NCBI GenBank assembly: GCA_024336345.1
Contig: JANFOG010000004.1
Location: forward strand, 3,038,001-3,102,000
Reading direction: 5' to 3'
Length of the DNA stretch: 64,000 bases
DNA from: Mariannaea sp. PMI_226
Taxonomy: Eukaryota > Ascomycota > Sordariomycetes > Hypocreales > Nectriaceae
Below are positions 1-11,689 of this stretch, one piece after another (position 1 is the first letter of the stretch; every line of letters begins with the position of its first letter). Position numbers and translations under genes: made by a program. The notes below the pieces were generated by a model, which searched no databases, had not been told where the DNA came from, and was given only the letters and a program-made list of their open reading frames with translations.

Positions 1-1763
1 TCTTCTTCTGATTCGTTGTACGTATTCCATGTTTATGTATATAGCTTTTGTGCGGAAACGAGCCCCGATATGACATGCTGCCCTTGCTCTCTGCCCTCCT
101 TTTCGTTTATCTTTCTTTCTCTCGTTTATAAGCTTTGTTTTTGGTCGAGTCGTTTGTCTGGTAGCGTTGAGCCAAGGTTACTTGAATATATGCCTCCTTG
201 CTCTCATCATAGTCACGATTCTCGTTAGCTTGCATGTGTGTGATACTTCCGAACACCAGATTATACGTGGATTTTGTTCACTATCTATACACGTTGCAGC
301 AGCAATGACTCTATAATAAGCAGTTAAGTCTATGCATGTTAGACAAAATAAGGAGTTTAGCGATGAAGTTCCAGACATATTTTTCTGTTGTCGGGATTAA
401 GATGCATATTATATGAGTCGAGAACACTATCACATAAATAACTAGCATTACGGAAAACAGCGATAATCCTATGGCAAAGCCAATAAATATCATAACTAAT
501 ATGGGATATTTTGAAATGAGGGAGGCATTGGTAGGTGGATCTTGGTATCTATAATTCAGCTCTAAGCTCAAAGCTCGGTGTCAAAATGCATTGGAGATGC
601 ATCAGACCGAGTCTCACAACGGATTAATTGAAGCAGCACATAAACAGACGGCAAATATTTTCATATCCTGAAACGCGCAGGCAGGCTAAGACATAAGCCA
701 ATAATCCATATGTTACTCCCTTTATTAAATGAGACCCGTACGGTACAGATTTAGTGGTAGTAAAATAGAAAAGGAAGACGAGAAGAAGAAGGAAACGGTA
801 TCCAATGCAAGTATTCGCATCTTCTGCCTCACTTTGGAATTCTATTGACGACATTCATTAGTTAGTCCTAGCTGGACAGAGTAGCCCAGCATGCCATAAT
901 TTTTTTCCCTCCCTTGTCTCAGGTACGCCGTTAAAGGCCATCGGCTGTATGTAACACTGAATTACCCCTCATCAATGCCAATTCTCGTCTGTGCATCCAA
1001 GTACAGTAGCACTGAATCCTCAGTGCTCCCATGATGTGCGCGTGCTGATAAAATCAATATAAAATGAGGGCGACATGGCGAGTTCTGTGCCAAAGCAGTA
1101 AAGCTGTTGTGACGCTGCGCCGTAGAAGCACGGCAATTGCCCAAGGAAATTCCCCTCGTGATGATTCTCAATGACACTGGGATCGTCGCTTCTCTTCTGA
1201 TTGTGCCCATCTCTGACCGAATAACTCGCCTGGTAAGCTATTGCTTGAGCGCCAGCCCCCCCTGTAAGCCACGAGCTCTCCCTCCTCATTCCGCTCTCCC
1301 TTTTCGCCAAGTTCCCATCACGTCGTGGCCAACCCATGAAATGAAGACCTTTTGCCAATCAAAGGAATGCTCTTTCTTGAATTACGTATTGAATTTATCA
1401 AGACTGCAACAATAAAAAAGCCATCCCGTTCCATAGAGAAGAAGTCGTGGTTGTATTCGGCGCATAGCAAGCACATGACAATGCGACCGAGTGATCTCTG
1501 TAGACAAAGATCCCAGCCCCCATGTCATGTCTTGGAGGGGGGGTTTTCTAACTGGCCCTGTTCCAATTCTCCTGGCGATCACTATCATCCCCCCAAAAGC
1601 AAAGAAAGTATTCATTATTCCATACCTGCGTACCGACCTCGTAAGCGCCTTGATTCCCATGCTTAAGAGGGTTATAAACCCACCTCGCCTTGCCCTTCTG
1701 CTTTCCTAGCTAGGTCATTCATCGGTCGATATACGCTCGTCTTATCTACTCCAGTGTACAATC
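1..1763. other. Upstream flank, no confident gene
   Basis: I see no recognisable gene here. Two short minus-strand open frames (854 to 624 and 571 to 311) each encode a strongly hydrophobic segment and could be two pieces of one small membrane protein, but no convincing intron joins them and I recognise no family. The last 100 bases form the promoter of the GH47 gene. Confidence 0.3.
1673..1678 (+). promoter_or_regulatory. Probable TATA box of the GH47 gene
   Basis: A TATAAA hexamer lies 86-91 bases before the ATG at 1764, a usual distance for a fungal gene with a short leader. This is inferred from sequence and spacing only. Confidence 0.45.
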
Positions 1764-3525
1764 ATGAGATTATCCAGCAGCTCGGCACTAGTCCTTGGGC
1801 TCACTATCCCCGCTCATGGGTACCACATAGAGAAGCGAGGCTTTGCCATCCCAGAGCCGACAAGAGCTGAGGCTGTCAAAGAAGCATTCAGGCTTTCATG
1901 GGATTCATACTATAAAAATGCTTTCCCTCACGATACGTTGCGGCCTCTTAGCAAGGGGGCCGCAGATGACAGGTTCGTTCTTCACAAGATGCTTTTCGAG
2001 AACACAATCCGCTGATGATGCCATCTCCTTGATAGAAATGGATGGGGTGTCACCGCGATAGATTCGCTATCGACTGCCATCCTCATGGAAGAAGCAACCA
2101 CTGTCAAACAGATCCTGAAGTTCGTCCCTTCGATTGACTTCTCTACCACCAAGGCAGAAAATGATGAAATCTCTGTCTTCGAGAGCACAATTCGCTACCT
2201 CGGTGGCCTTGTTTCCAGTAAGCATCATCTCGACCCCGCCCGATTTACCCTGAGGCACTTTCAACGATCATAACGGCGCTGACAGCTTATTCCAGGCTAT
2301 GATCTCTTAAAAGGTCCATACAAGCACCTCGCGCCAGACTCCAAGAGCGTAGAAGCTCTTCTTAAACAAGCCCAGAATCTTGCAGATAGCCTGAGCATCG
2401 CGTTCGACACCCCCAGCGGGGTGCCGGACGGCGAAATCTTCCTGAATCCGAAACCCCGCAGGAGTGGCTCCGACTCCAACTCCATCGCGGGTATGGGCAC
2501 CCTTGTCCTTGAGTGGACACGCCTGAGCGATCTAACCGGCGATCCCAAGTACGCCAAGCTCGCGCAGAGAGGCGAGAAGCATCTCATCCGTCCCAAGGGA
2601 GTACCAGAGCCTTTTCCCGGCCTCGTAGGATGGCACGTCAGCACCAAGACGGGCGAGTTTGTCGATAACCAAGGTGGTTGGGGCGGGGGCACAGACAGTT
2701 TCTATGAGTATCTGATCAAGATGTACCTGTACGACCCTAAGCAGTTCGCCGAGTACAAGGATCGATGGGTGCTTGCCGCGGACTCGAGCATGAAGTACCT
2801 TGCTTCGCATCCTACTTCAAATAAAGCCTTGACATTTTTGGCTGGCTATTCGGGAACCACTACCTACCCAAGCTCTGGGCACTGTAAGTTTTATCAAGCT
2901 ACCCAAGAACCCGCGTAAAAGTGTCGTATGAAACTGACAGAATGGTGCAGTGGCCAGTTTCTCAGGCGGAAACTTCATCCTTGGAGGCATCCTCCTACAG
3001 GAAGAAAAGTACATCAAGTTTGGCATCGAGCTAACGGAATCGTACTACCATACTTACCAGGAAAACCCCAGCGGCATTGGTCCAGAGGGCTTCCACTGGG
3101 TTGATAGCAAGAAGCCAACAGGTGGCAGCAATCCTCTTCCTCCGAGCAACCTAGCCGACTTCTACACGAAGACAGGTTTCTGGGTGTCGTCCCCCGGTTA
3201 CATCCTGCGCCCGGAGACCATGGAGAGCTTGTGGTATGCGTACCGGGCCACGGGTGATCGTAAGTACCAAGACCAAGCATGGCGTGCGTTCAAGCAGATG
3301 AAGAAGCAATGCGGCTCGACAGGCGGGTTTTCAGGCATTCACGACACGACGAGGAAAGATGGCGGAGGTCAGGATAACTTTCAGCAGAGTTTCTGGCTCG
3401 CTGAGACGCTGAAGTACTTGTACTTGATCTTTGCTGAAGAGTCAGCAGTTCAGTTGAAGGTGAATGGGAAGAATGGCTTTGTGTTCAACACAGAAGCTCA
3501 TCCCGTAAAGGTGCGCCATGGATAA
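1764..3525 (+). CDS. Secreted class I alpha-1,2-mannosidase (GH47)
   Basis: This is a glycoside hydrolase family 47 enzyme, which trims alpha-1,2-linked mannose from N-glycans or secreted mannoproteins. I read four exons (1764-1972, 2036-2217, 2296-2883, 2951-3525), giving 517 aa in one frame, the usual length of secreted fungal forms. The first ~19 residues form a signal peptide ending near AHG, followed by a KR pair that could be a Kex2 site. Family blocks are clear: [17 protein letters not shown] across the first intron, [25 protein letters not shown] and the C-terminal calcium-site motif NTEAHP. No transmembrane anchor follows the signal, so secretion or a soluble secretory-pathway form is likelier than the ER-anchored Mns1 type. 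The MFS gene follows 598 bases downstream on the same strand. Confidence 0.93.
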
Positions 3526-4123
3526 AGGGTCGAAAGAAGGTTGAGCGAATGAGCATGATTTGGATTTTTTTACAGCGAGAACCAAGCGTGGGATACTGCC
3601 GGGCATGAGTTTTGAAGAGTTTGGGAGTTGGCGAGAGAATGCGCATTTGAATGTATACAGCATCATTGTAAATTTACATGGCTCAACCAGTCTCAGTTAG
3701 GATGTCTTATGGTCTATGAAAGACATTCACTTGTCCATGAGAGATTCCCTATGTCTGCTCCGGGTTGAATGTTCCTCACTTGCACCACTAGGATGTGTTA
3801 GTTACTGCAAGTTTACCATTTCAAGATGCCTATTCAAGAAGTCGAAGGATCAGATACCCTGTAGTTACATGTTGAGCGCGCCCTATGGCTGACATCCTAG
3901 TTAGGATATGATGGCATACGCTGCACACTGTACTGCCTTCTTCATCGAGCATTACTAATCCAGACCACCACGTACGGAGTGTAATAAGCTTCTACTCCAA
4001 GCATGCCAAGATGGTGGAATATTAAAAGCTCAATGGACCTAGAGCAAGTTTAACCCCTCTCCTCTGACAATGTAGGAGATGCTTGACCTCTGAGAAATAT
4101 ATTCAACGGTAATTCCAGCAGCC
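3526..4123. other. Intergenic gap between GH47 and MFS genes
   Basis: No gene seen. It holds the 3' end of the GH47 transcript and the promoter of the MFS gene, plus one copy of the palindromic word TACGGAGT near 3973. Confidence 0.6.
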
Positions 4124-5701
4124 ATGTCCGCCACTCAACTAGAGCTTGAACCTGTTGTTCATGCGAGCGAGGATCACATTCCCGCATCATCGACTGCACC
4201 CATCGGCACATTGACTCTTCAACCTGCAATATCTGCAGAGCCGACTGCGCCCAGCAAAACTCGCTCTTTTGCGCTGGTAGCTACGCTGACATGCGCCGCT
4301 TTTCTGAACACCTTCAACTCGGGGACCTTGACTGTCGCTCTGCCATCCATTGCGAAGCAGCTCAACTTACCTGAGAACCTTCTCCTGTGGCCTGCTTCCG
4401 TATATGCACTGGGCCTCTCTTGTACTCTCCTTCTGCTGGGCGCGATTGCCGATATTGTTGGGAACAGACCCATCTTCCTCCTCGGCTCTACCTTGTACAC
4501 AGGATGCACTCTCGCGATATCAAGGTCGCAGACAGGTACTCAACTGATCGTCTTCCGGGCCCTGCAGGGTATTTCCATGTCGTTTTGCATGCCAACAGCC
4601 GTGAGTATCATCACGTCGACTTTCCCAACTGGCAAGCCTCGCAACTTTGCGTTCGCCGTGTTTGGCGGAGGAAGCCCCTTGGGATTCGCTACCGGCCTGG
4701 TCCTCGGAGGCGTCTTTGTGCAGGTGTCTGGATGGAGGACTGCGTACTATGTGGCGGCGGGAGTCAATGCGGCCACGACGGTTTTAGCATGGTTCACTCT
4801 GCCCAAGACAACACCTGTTGAAAATATCAAACACCAATTCATTCACGGGTTCGACTGGGTTGGAGTCGCTTCGGCGAATGTGTGCTTGGCCCTCTTATCG
4901 TACATCCTAGCTGAACTGACCTACAGCGGGAGCGTGCTGAAGAAGGCTCACAACATAGTGCTATTAATCGTGGCAGTTTCCCTGATCCCATTTTTCATCT
5001 TTTGGGTAGGACGACAAGAGCGGCTTGGTCGTCCTGCCATCATTTCGAATAGCATGTGGAAGAAGAGGGAGTTCAGCACAGTTTGTCTCTCGGTCTTTCT
5101 GGTATGGGCATGGTTCAACGCGTTTGCATACTGGGCCACGTTGTTCTTCCAGGTCACGCAAGAGCTGACTGCTCTTGGTGCTGCGCTCAGATTCCTTCCT
5201 CTAGTCATCATGGGGGTAGCTACCAATATTGTAGCAGGGTTTGTTATGGACAAAGTGTCTGCGGGCAAGCTCATGTTGGTCGGTGGCTTGCTGAGCTGCG
5301 TCTCACCGCTCCTCTTTGCTGTTCAGGGGTCCGAATGGACGTACTGGGCAGCAGGGTTTCCAGCCATGTGTTTGGGAGTTGTGAGCACAGATTTGCTTTT
5401 CAACGTGAGCAATCATGTCATCACAGCGAGCTTTCCTAGCAAAGACCAAGCTTTGGCTGGAGGGGTCTTCAACACCGTTTCCCAGTTGGGGAACTCCGTG
5501 GGCCCAGCGGTAACGGCCTTGATAGCATCATCAGTGACTCACGCCGAGATGGGCAAGAAGGGAGTGAGCGAGCCGCATGCAACCCTGGAAGGATATCGGA
5601 GCGCATTTTGGACGTGCTTTGCACTGGCAGCTGTGAGTGCAGCCGTGAGCGCGGTTGGTTTGAGGAATGCGGGCAAGGTGGGCATGAAGAAGCACATGTA
5701 G
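4124..5701 (+). CDS. MFS transporter, DHA2-like drug:H+ antiporter
   Basis: A single-exon gene for a 525-aa polytopic membrane protein of the major facilitator superfamily. About 45 hydrophilic residues precede the first helix, and hydrophobic segments run throughout, in line with the 14-helix DHA2 group. The loop after the second helix carries the family motif A (GAIADIVGNRP, roughly residues 106-116). Proteins of this group export small hydrophobic compounds at the plasma membrane in exchange for protons. The substrate cannot be told from the sequence. No biosynthetic gene lies next to it, so it need not belong to a metabolite cluster. The absence of introns contrasts with the 12 introns of the next gene. 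Confidence 0.9.
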   Translation: MSATQLELEPVVHASEDHIPASSTAPIGTLTLQPAISAEPTAPSKTRSFALVATLTCAAFLNTFNSGTLTVALPSIAKQLNLPENLLLWPASVYALGLSCTLLLLGAIADIVGNRPIFLLGSTLYTGCTLAISRSQTGTQLIVFRALQGISMSFCMPTAVSIITSTFPTGKPRNFAFAVFGGGSPLGFATGLVLGGVFVQVSGWRTAYYVAAGVNAATTVLAWFTLPKTTPVENIKHQFIHGFDWVGVASANVCLALLSYILAELTYSGSVLKKAHNIVLLIVAVSLIPFFIFWVGRQERLGRPAIISNSMWKKREFSTVCLSVFLVWAWFNAFAYWATLFFQVTQELTALGAALRFLPLVIMGVATNIVAGFVMDKVSAGKLMLVGGLLSCVSPLLFAVQGSEWTYWAAGFPAMCLGVVSTDLLFNVSNHVITASFPSKDQALAGGVFNTVSQLGNSVGPAVTALIASSVTHAEMGKKGVSEPHATLEGYRSAFWTCFALAAVSAAVSAVGLRNAGKVGMKKHM

Positions 5702-6276
5702 ACAGATGCATTGTGTTTGGGTTTGGGTTTGGGTTTGGATTTGAATTATCTAGGTATCTGTACTAAACATATGTTACCTTGATTACAGTAGGTTTGCAGC
5801 GAACGGAGTAGATATTGGAAATAGAAATATGACTATAATGCCGGCCTAGGGGCACATCCCAATAAACTGGGAATGAATAATATAACTGACTTGAGAACGA
5901 ATAAGTTAGTCTAGGTACCTTGAACATTTGGTTGGCAGATGGATTGCTGAGAAAAGTGCCCCACCCTTGGATACACAAAAGATACTTGATTTGAGATGTG
6001 TGAACACCCAGCTGAAGATGGCTTGGTCTGCCCCTCGCAAGGCTCGCTCGCTAGATTGATTTCCCCTCCAAATTGACATTGCGGGGTGAAGCTGTAGGTA
6101 CTTCATAGGTAGCTTTTTTTTTTTACCCCCCCGCCGACTTCGGATTAAACTCCAACCCCTCCATCGACCAAACCAAGACCCGGTTGCTCATAGCTGCAGG
6201 CTAAAGAAGGCCTTTCTTTTCAATTCATACATCGTGCATTACCAAGTACTACACGAAACAAAATACATCACCAAAG
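5702..6276. other. Intergenic gap between MFS and LYS9 genes
   Basis: No gene seen. Four exact GTTTGG copies at 5715-5738 lie just after the MFS stop codon. A T-run and a C-rich tract near 6113-6170 probably belong to the LYS9 promoter. Confidence 0.6.
5715..5738. repeat. (GTTTGG)4 hexamer repeat
   Basis: Four exact tandem copies of GTTTGG begin 14 bases after the MFS stop codon, within its likely 3' untranslated region. The unit resembles a telomeric repeat but is not TTAGGG and lies far from any contig end. Confidence 0.85.
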
Positions 6277-8563
6277 ATGGCTCCTCAACGTGTTTTGATG
6301 CTGCAAGTTGCCTCAATTGATTCCATTCCAACACCCCATCATCAAGCTAACACACCAACCTCAGCGGCTCCGGCTTCGTCACCCGGCCTACTGTCGATGT
6401 TCTCAGTGACTCTGGTGTCGAGGTTACCGTCGGTGAGTGATTTGCCCAAAACATTCTGCCACCAATTCTCCTCGACTGACATCCCCAAGCTTGCCGAACC
6501 CTTGCCAGCGCCCAGAAGCTCTCCGAGGGCATCAAGCTGGCTACCCCCGTCTCCCTCGATGTCTCCGACGAGAAGGCCCTCGACGCCGCCGTTGCCCAGC
6601 ACGACCTCGTCATCAGCCTGATCCCCTACACCTTCCACGCTACCGTCATCAAGTCTGCGATCCGAAACAAGAAGAATGTCGTCACTACCAGCTACGTGTC
6701 TCCCGCCATGATGGAGCTTGACCAGCAAGCCAAGGAGGCTGGTATTACCGTCATGAACGAGATTGGTGTGAGTTCGCGTTACCGTCGAACCTGCAATGTT
6801 GACAGAATAATGACAAATTACGAAGCTTGACCCTGGTATCGACCATCTTTCTGCCGTGGACACCATTGATAAGGTTCACAAGGCGGGTGGCAAGATTATC
6901 TCCTTCAAGAGCTTCTGCGGAGGTCTTCCCGCCCCTGAGGACTCCGACAACCCGCTCGGTTACAAGTGAGAAACGCCCAAACCTTAAGGGAAAGCTCTTG
7001 GAGTGGAATTTCAATGCTAACTGTCAACTCTATAGGTTCTCTTGGTCGTAAGTAATCTCATATCGACTCCTTGATGTTTGTAGTTGGCAGTTGTTTGAGT
7101 CTGCATTACTCCTCTGAACTGTCGGCGAAGATTTACAATTGAAGAACTGACACTGACAATGACACTCTGAAGCTCTCGTGGAGTCCTTCTTGCTCTCCGA
7201 AACTCTGCCAGCTTCTGGCAGGACGGAAAGATTGTCAACGTGGAAGGCCCTGGTATGCATCCGTTCATCCAACTAACCTGGCTATTACTAACATCGCATC
7301 TCTCAAAGAACTGATGGCTACTGCCAAGCCCTACCACATCTACCCCGGTGAGTTCGCTTACCAGACTCTCTCAACTAGAACCGGATCCAACTAACTTGTT
7401 TCAGGCTATGCTTTCGTCGCCTACCCCAACCGTGACTCGACCGTGTACAAGGAGCGATACAATATTCCCGAGGCTGAGACTATCATCCGTGGTGTAAGAG
7501 CCCATTTATTTCCATTTTTTTTTCATCTTGATTCCATGGAGAATATTAGGCCGTATATTGAAGATACTAACAAAACTACGTATAGACTCTTCGATACGGT
7601 GGATTCCCCGAGTTCATCAAGGTTCTCGTTGATATTGGCTTCCTCAGCGACGACAAGCAGAGCTACTTGAACGAGTCGATCCCCTGGAAGGAGGCCACTC
7701 AGAAGATCATCGCCGCTGCCTCATCCAGCGAGAAGGATCTCCTTGCTGCTATCGAGTCCAAGACCGACCTCGGTGATGAGGCTGAGAAGACCCGATTGAT
7801 CGATGGCCTGAAGTGGAGTAAGTTATACATCTCCCTTTTTGCGTTTTCCTCACCACGTCGAACATGGACATGGGAACATGATGTCCCAGGCTCTTTCAAC
7901 TTCTCACTATGGGACAAGACCATTCGCTCAGAATACTGACTCGGTATCACAGTTGGCATCTTCTCCGATGAGAAGATCATCCCCCGCGGCAACCCTCTGG
8001 ACACCCTCTGCGCTACTCTCGAGCAGAAGATGCAGTTCGAGGAGGGCGAGCGTGACTTTGTCGTAAGTCCTGCCCAGTCAGATAGATTTTGTTTTTTTAA
8101 AGTTGAGACGCTAAAACTACTTCTTTGTCGTAGATGCTTCAGCATAAGTTCATCATCGAGAACGCCGATGGTTCCCGAGAGACCAGAACCTCCACCCTTG
8201 CCGAGTACGGTGCCCCCACTGGCTCTGGTGGTTACTCTGCCATGGCCAAGCTTGTGGGCATTCCCTGCGCTGTTGGTAAGTTTTATTTTTTTTTCGAAAC
8301 ACGCCTTACTTGGAGATCTCAATAAGCTGACATGTGCGTTCTCTCCAAATAGCCGTCAAGCAGGTTCTTAACGGAACCATCTCTGAGAAGGGTATCCTGG
8401 CCCCCATGAGCACCAAGATCAACGATCCTTTGCTCGAGGAGCTGAAGCAGTACAAGTAAGTTTCTTTTTTCTCCCTGCTGGTTTTTTGTTTTCTTCTTTA
8501 CAAGGGAACTGAGGTACTGACTATTCGCTTAGCATCGTCTTCAAGGAGAAGACCATTGTTTAA
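6277..8563 (+). CDS. LYS9: Saccharopine reductase (glutamate-forming)
   Basis: This is saccharopine dehydrogenase (NADP+, L-glutamate-forming), which joins 2-aminoadipate semialdehyde and glutamate to make saccharopine, the penultimate step of the fungal alpha-aminoadipate lysine pathway. I resolve 13 exons: 6277-6302, 6365-6432, 6490-6767, 6826-6965, 7036-7047, 7173-7252, 7309-7347, 7405-7493, 7586-7817, 7953-8062, 8134-8275, 8353-8455 and 8533-8563. They give 449 aa, close to the yeast length. The N-terminus has the Rossmann motif LGSGFVTRP; further on are [14 protein letters not shown] and [13 protein letters not shown]. Two oddities: the first intron has a GC donor, and exon 5 is only 12 nt, yet both are required for the conserved protein to read through. 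The protein should be cytosolic. It converges with IDH1. Confidence 0.95.
6303..6364 (+). other. GC-AG intron 1 of LYS9
   Basis: The donor reads GCAAGT and the acceptor CTCAG. Joining CT at 6301-6302 to C at 6365 restores the nucleotide-binding motif LGSGFV. The next GT, four bases downstream, would put the protein out of frame. Confidence 0.85.
7036..7047 (+). other. 12-nt micro-exon of LYS9
   Basis: This tiny exon lies between an intron ending TATAG at 7035 and one starting GTAAGT at 7048. It supplies the bases for F-S-W plus parts of the flanking Lys and Ser codons of the conserved stretch YKFSWSSRG. Skipping it would keep the frame (12 is a multiple of 3) but delete conserved residues. 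Confidence 0.88.
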
Positions 8564-10124
8564 AAAATCAGGTTTCCGGAAAAGAAATAGATAAAAATTG
8601 GCCAAGGAGAAGATTACAATGTCCATAGCTTCATGAACTCAGCTTGATATTCCATATACTCGTTGACCCACAAACACCTTCAAGCTGCTTCACCGTACAC
8701 AACTAATGCTCTTGTTCCCTATTGACTGTCAACAGGAACTTTCATTCTACCTTGTGTGTTCTAATGGTCCAATGTGCTGCGCTCGTATTTTACCTTATAT
8801 GAGGAGGTGGTAGACTGAGGAGTTTATACCCCTCATTCACGATATCATGGTTCTCTCAGCTTCACCTAGCTCTTCCCCACACAGGCGCAAATATGTCATG
8901 GCATGTATTTCTGTAGAAAGGTCGTACTACGGAGTAGTAAAAGGCACCTATGTAGGACCTATAATGAAAGTGCACCGTTGGATGGTGGCCAAGGAATGAT
9001 AGACCTAGACCCAATGATATGTTCATGGTATGTGAGGTACTCACTCGCTCACTCACCTACCTACCTACCTCAGTGTTTCGGCTTCCAATATCGGCTTGTG
9101 TGCAACTACCCCAGTCCCAGCCTCCATCATGCCAAAATACGGGAGCATTACCTTAGCTAGTCCCAACCTGGAAGCTTTATAACTTTTTTCCTTTCTTTTT
9201 TTTTTATCATCTTCAAGCGCCGTCGGAGCCGAGCGTCTTTCCTTGCTCTCCTCCGCGACCCCCCTTCCAATTGACTAGGGTGTTCTTACTGACCAAGGGG
9301 ACCCTAATTTTTTCTTTTTTAATGCTTCATGGTTTCTCGGTCCAGTGTCAACCGAGGATACCGGATCACCGACGGAATAGCGCTTGTTCAGTCAAGTCAT
9401 ATTTGAGGATTTTAAACCCTCTCTTTAATATTGGGGAGACAAGGGAAATATGTATTGATTTCTTGTTTTTTTTTTCATCCAGGTAGTCAAGTGATCAAAT
9501 AAATATCTCGTAGTAAAGAAAAGTTTCCTTTCTGTTAGTTGAATACCAAATATTGTTCTTTGCCCTGCTTCAATTGACAGAAGACGAAGCCTCCCCCCTG
9601 CATCATAGTTCCTCATGTCCGGTGCCAGTGTGTAAATATGAGCATACAAAGTGAATTTATTTTGTATGCAATTCGAAAAAAAAAAATTGAACTTCAAAAG
9701 ACAGCTTCAACATTGGTCATGTTACACGTACAATCTCCTTCGTCTACTACGTTTCATTCCTCCTCTGCCAGTTGCTTGTGGAGCGAGATTGGAATCTCTA
9801 TTTTCCCTTCTTTCACCTCTCTCCTCTCTCTTCGCTCCCCCCGAATAAACCATTCCCTCCCCTTTCTTCTCCCATTGTTCTGACGCCTTTTTTGGAAACG
9901 GCCATAAACAAGAGATTAAAAAAAAAGAAACCCGGGTTATGCCCAACCAAACCTCACCCTCGTTTCTAGTTGTCTAAGTAGAATATATCGATCGGATTCG
10001 GTGCTCCCCTCCCAGGCCGCGGCACAAGGGAAATAAATAATAAAAAAACCGATTTGCATGGGATATCACAGTTGTGAGTTCTTTTTTTCTTTTTCTTTTT
10101 TCCTTCTTCTTCCTTGGGTTATAT
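8564..10124. other. Convergent 3' region between LYS9 and IDH1
   Basis: No gene seen. LYS9 and IDH1 transcripts end toward each other here. The stretch holds many T and A runs, a short CTAC-type repeat near 9056-9069 and one TACGGAGTA word at 8928-8936. The short open frames show no protein family. Confidence 0.6.
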
Positions 10125-11689
10125 TTACAAGGTCTCCAGCTTGTCGAGGATGGCACGGGTGAACTCGTGGGTGGTGGAAGTACCGCCCATATCGGGAGTG
10201 CGGACCTTGCTGCACAGGGGAGTTAGCAAATGTTTATTTAGGGTTTTTTTTTCAAGTACAAGTCAGTAAGAATAGGAAAAAAAACACTTACCCCTCGGCA
10301 ATCACGGCATAGGTGGCCTTGGAGATGCGGTTGGCATGCTCATCGAGACCGAGGTGGCGGAGGAGCATGCTGCCGGACAGGAGCATGGCAGTGGGGTTGG
10401 CCTGGTCCTTGCCCTTGATGTCGAGACCGACGTGACGGCAACCGGGCTCGAAAACGGCAACCTCGCGACCCATGCTGCAGCCAGGGACGATACCGGGGCC
10501 ACCGACAAGGGCAGCACCAATGTTGGACAGGATACCACCGTAAAGGTTAGGCATGACCATGACGTCAAATTGCTGGGGGCGGGAGACGGCCTGCATGGAG
10601 GCGTTGTCGACAATCATGTCGTTGACCTCAAGGGTGGGGTAGTCCTTGGCGACCTGGTGGAAGGTGCTGCGGAACAGACCGTCGGCCAGCTTCATGATGT
10701 TGGCCTTGTGAATGCAGGTGACCTTGGATCGGTTGTTGGCCAGGGCAAAGGAGAAGGCGAACTTGGCGATGCGCTCCGACTTGGCGCGGGTAATGATCTT
10801 GAGCGACTCGACGACGCCATCGACGCTCTGGTGCTCGAGACCGGAGTACTCACCCTCGGTGTTCTCACGGATGATGCACAGATCGACGTCCTTGTGGCGG
10901 GTCTCGTAGCCAGGGATGTTCTTGATCAGGGAGATGGAGGCGTAGATGTCGAGCTCCTGGCGCATGGCGACGTTGAAGCTCTGGTGGCCGGAGCGGCTGA
11001 TGGGGGTGTGCAGGATGCCCTTGAGGCCGATCTTGTTGCGCTTGAGCGAGGCGACGGACTCGCGGAAGGCCTCCTCAGTTCGGCCGGCGCCCTCGAGACC
11101 GGAGACCTCAACCTGCTCCCAGTCGATGGGGACGTTGTCGGCCTTGAAGACGGTCTTGACGGACTCGGCAACCTCGGTACCGATACCATCACCGGGGATG
11201 AGGGAGGCAGTGTACTTGCTGCCGAACTTGGAGGGCTTGAAGGCGTCGGACTGAACAGTGGCGAAGGATCGGGCGAGCTGGGGTTGTTGCTGGGCCACGC
11301 CGCGCAGCAGCTGTAGAAAAAAAAACATCCTTGTTAGCTGATATATTATCTCAATGGGTGGCAAGCGGAAGGAGTGTTTTTTTTTTATATTTCTTTCTTT
11401 TGTGTTTTTTTCCTCTCCCGGATTTTCTTTCTTCTTTTGACCCTATCCCAGGAAACCTAGAGTTGGTGCGGGGTTTCGATCTCTTGGGTATCATCATGAA
11501 TCCTTGCTTTGCTCTATTATGTTGTGAGGCAGGCAACTCGTCATGATGACAACACACTGAGTATTCCCGCGACCCAATTCCTTTCTACAGTACAACTGCA
11601 GGCTTTCCGCGACAAGGTTGAAGGTGAAAACATGTATAGAAATGGTGAAAGCTTACCTGGGCCGATCGGAGAGAGCTTCGCGACAGCAT
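10125..11689 (-). CDS. IDH1: NAD-isocitrate dehydrogenase subunit 1, mitochondrial
   Basis: Subunit of the mitochondrial NAD-dependent isocitrate dehydrogenase, which oxidises isocitrate to 2-oxoglutarate in the TCA cycle; in yeast the IDH1 chain is the regulatory, AMP-responsive partner of catalytic IDH2. Three exons on the minus strand (11689-11657, 11310-10292, 10209-10125) encode 378 aa, the normal family length. The first exon gives an Arg/Ser-rich presequence starting MLSRSSLRSAQ, and the second continues to SFATVQSD, a typical mitochondrial import leader. Family blocks: IPGDGIGTEV, IRENTEGEYSGLEH, HKANIMKLADGLF, DNASMQAV and FEPGCRHVGLDIKG. The match is to IDH1 rather than IDH2 by eye. 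The first intron is long (346 bases). An uninterrupted 326-aa frame on the opposite strand is a codon-bias shadow. Confidence 0.95.

Noticed and set aside
5715..5738. GTTTGG repeat as an interstitial telomere
   Set aside because: Fungal telomeres are mostly TTAGGG; the unit differs and the tract is only four copies long in a 3' untranslated region.
10336..11316. 326-aa open frame on the plus strand opposite IDH1
   Set aside because: It is exactly antisense to the conserved IDH1 exon, is very rich in Gly, Val, Leu and Asp, and reflects codon bias of the real gene.
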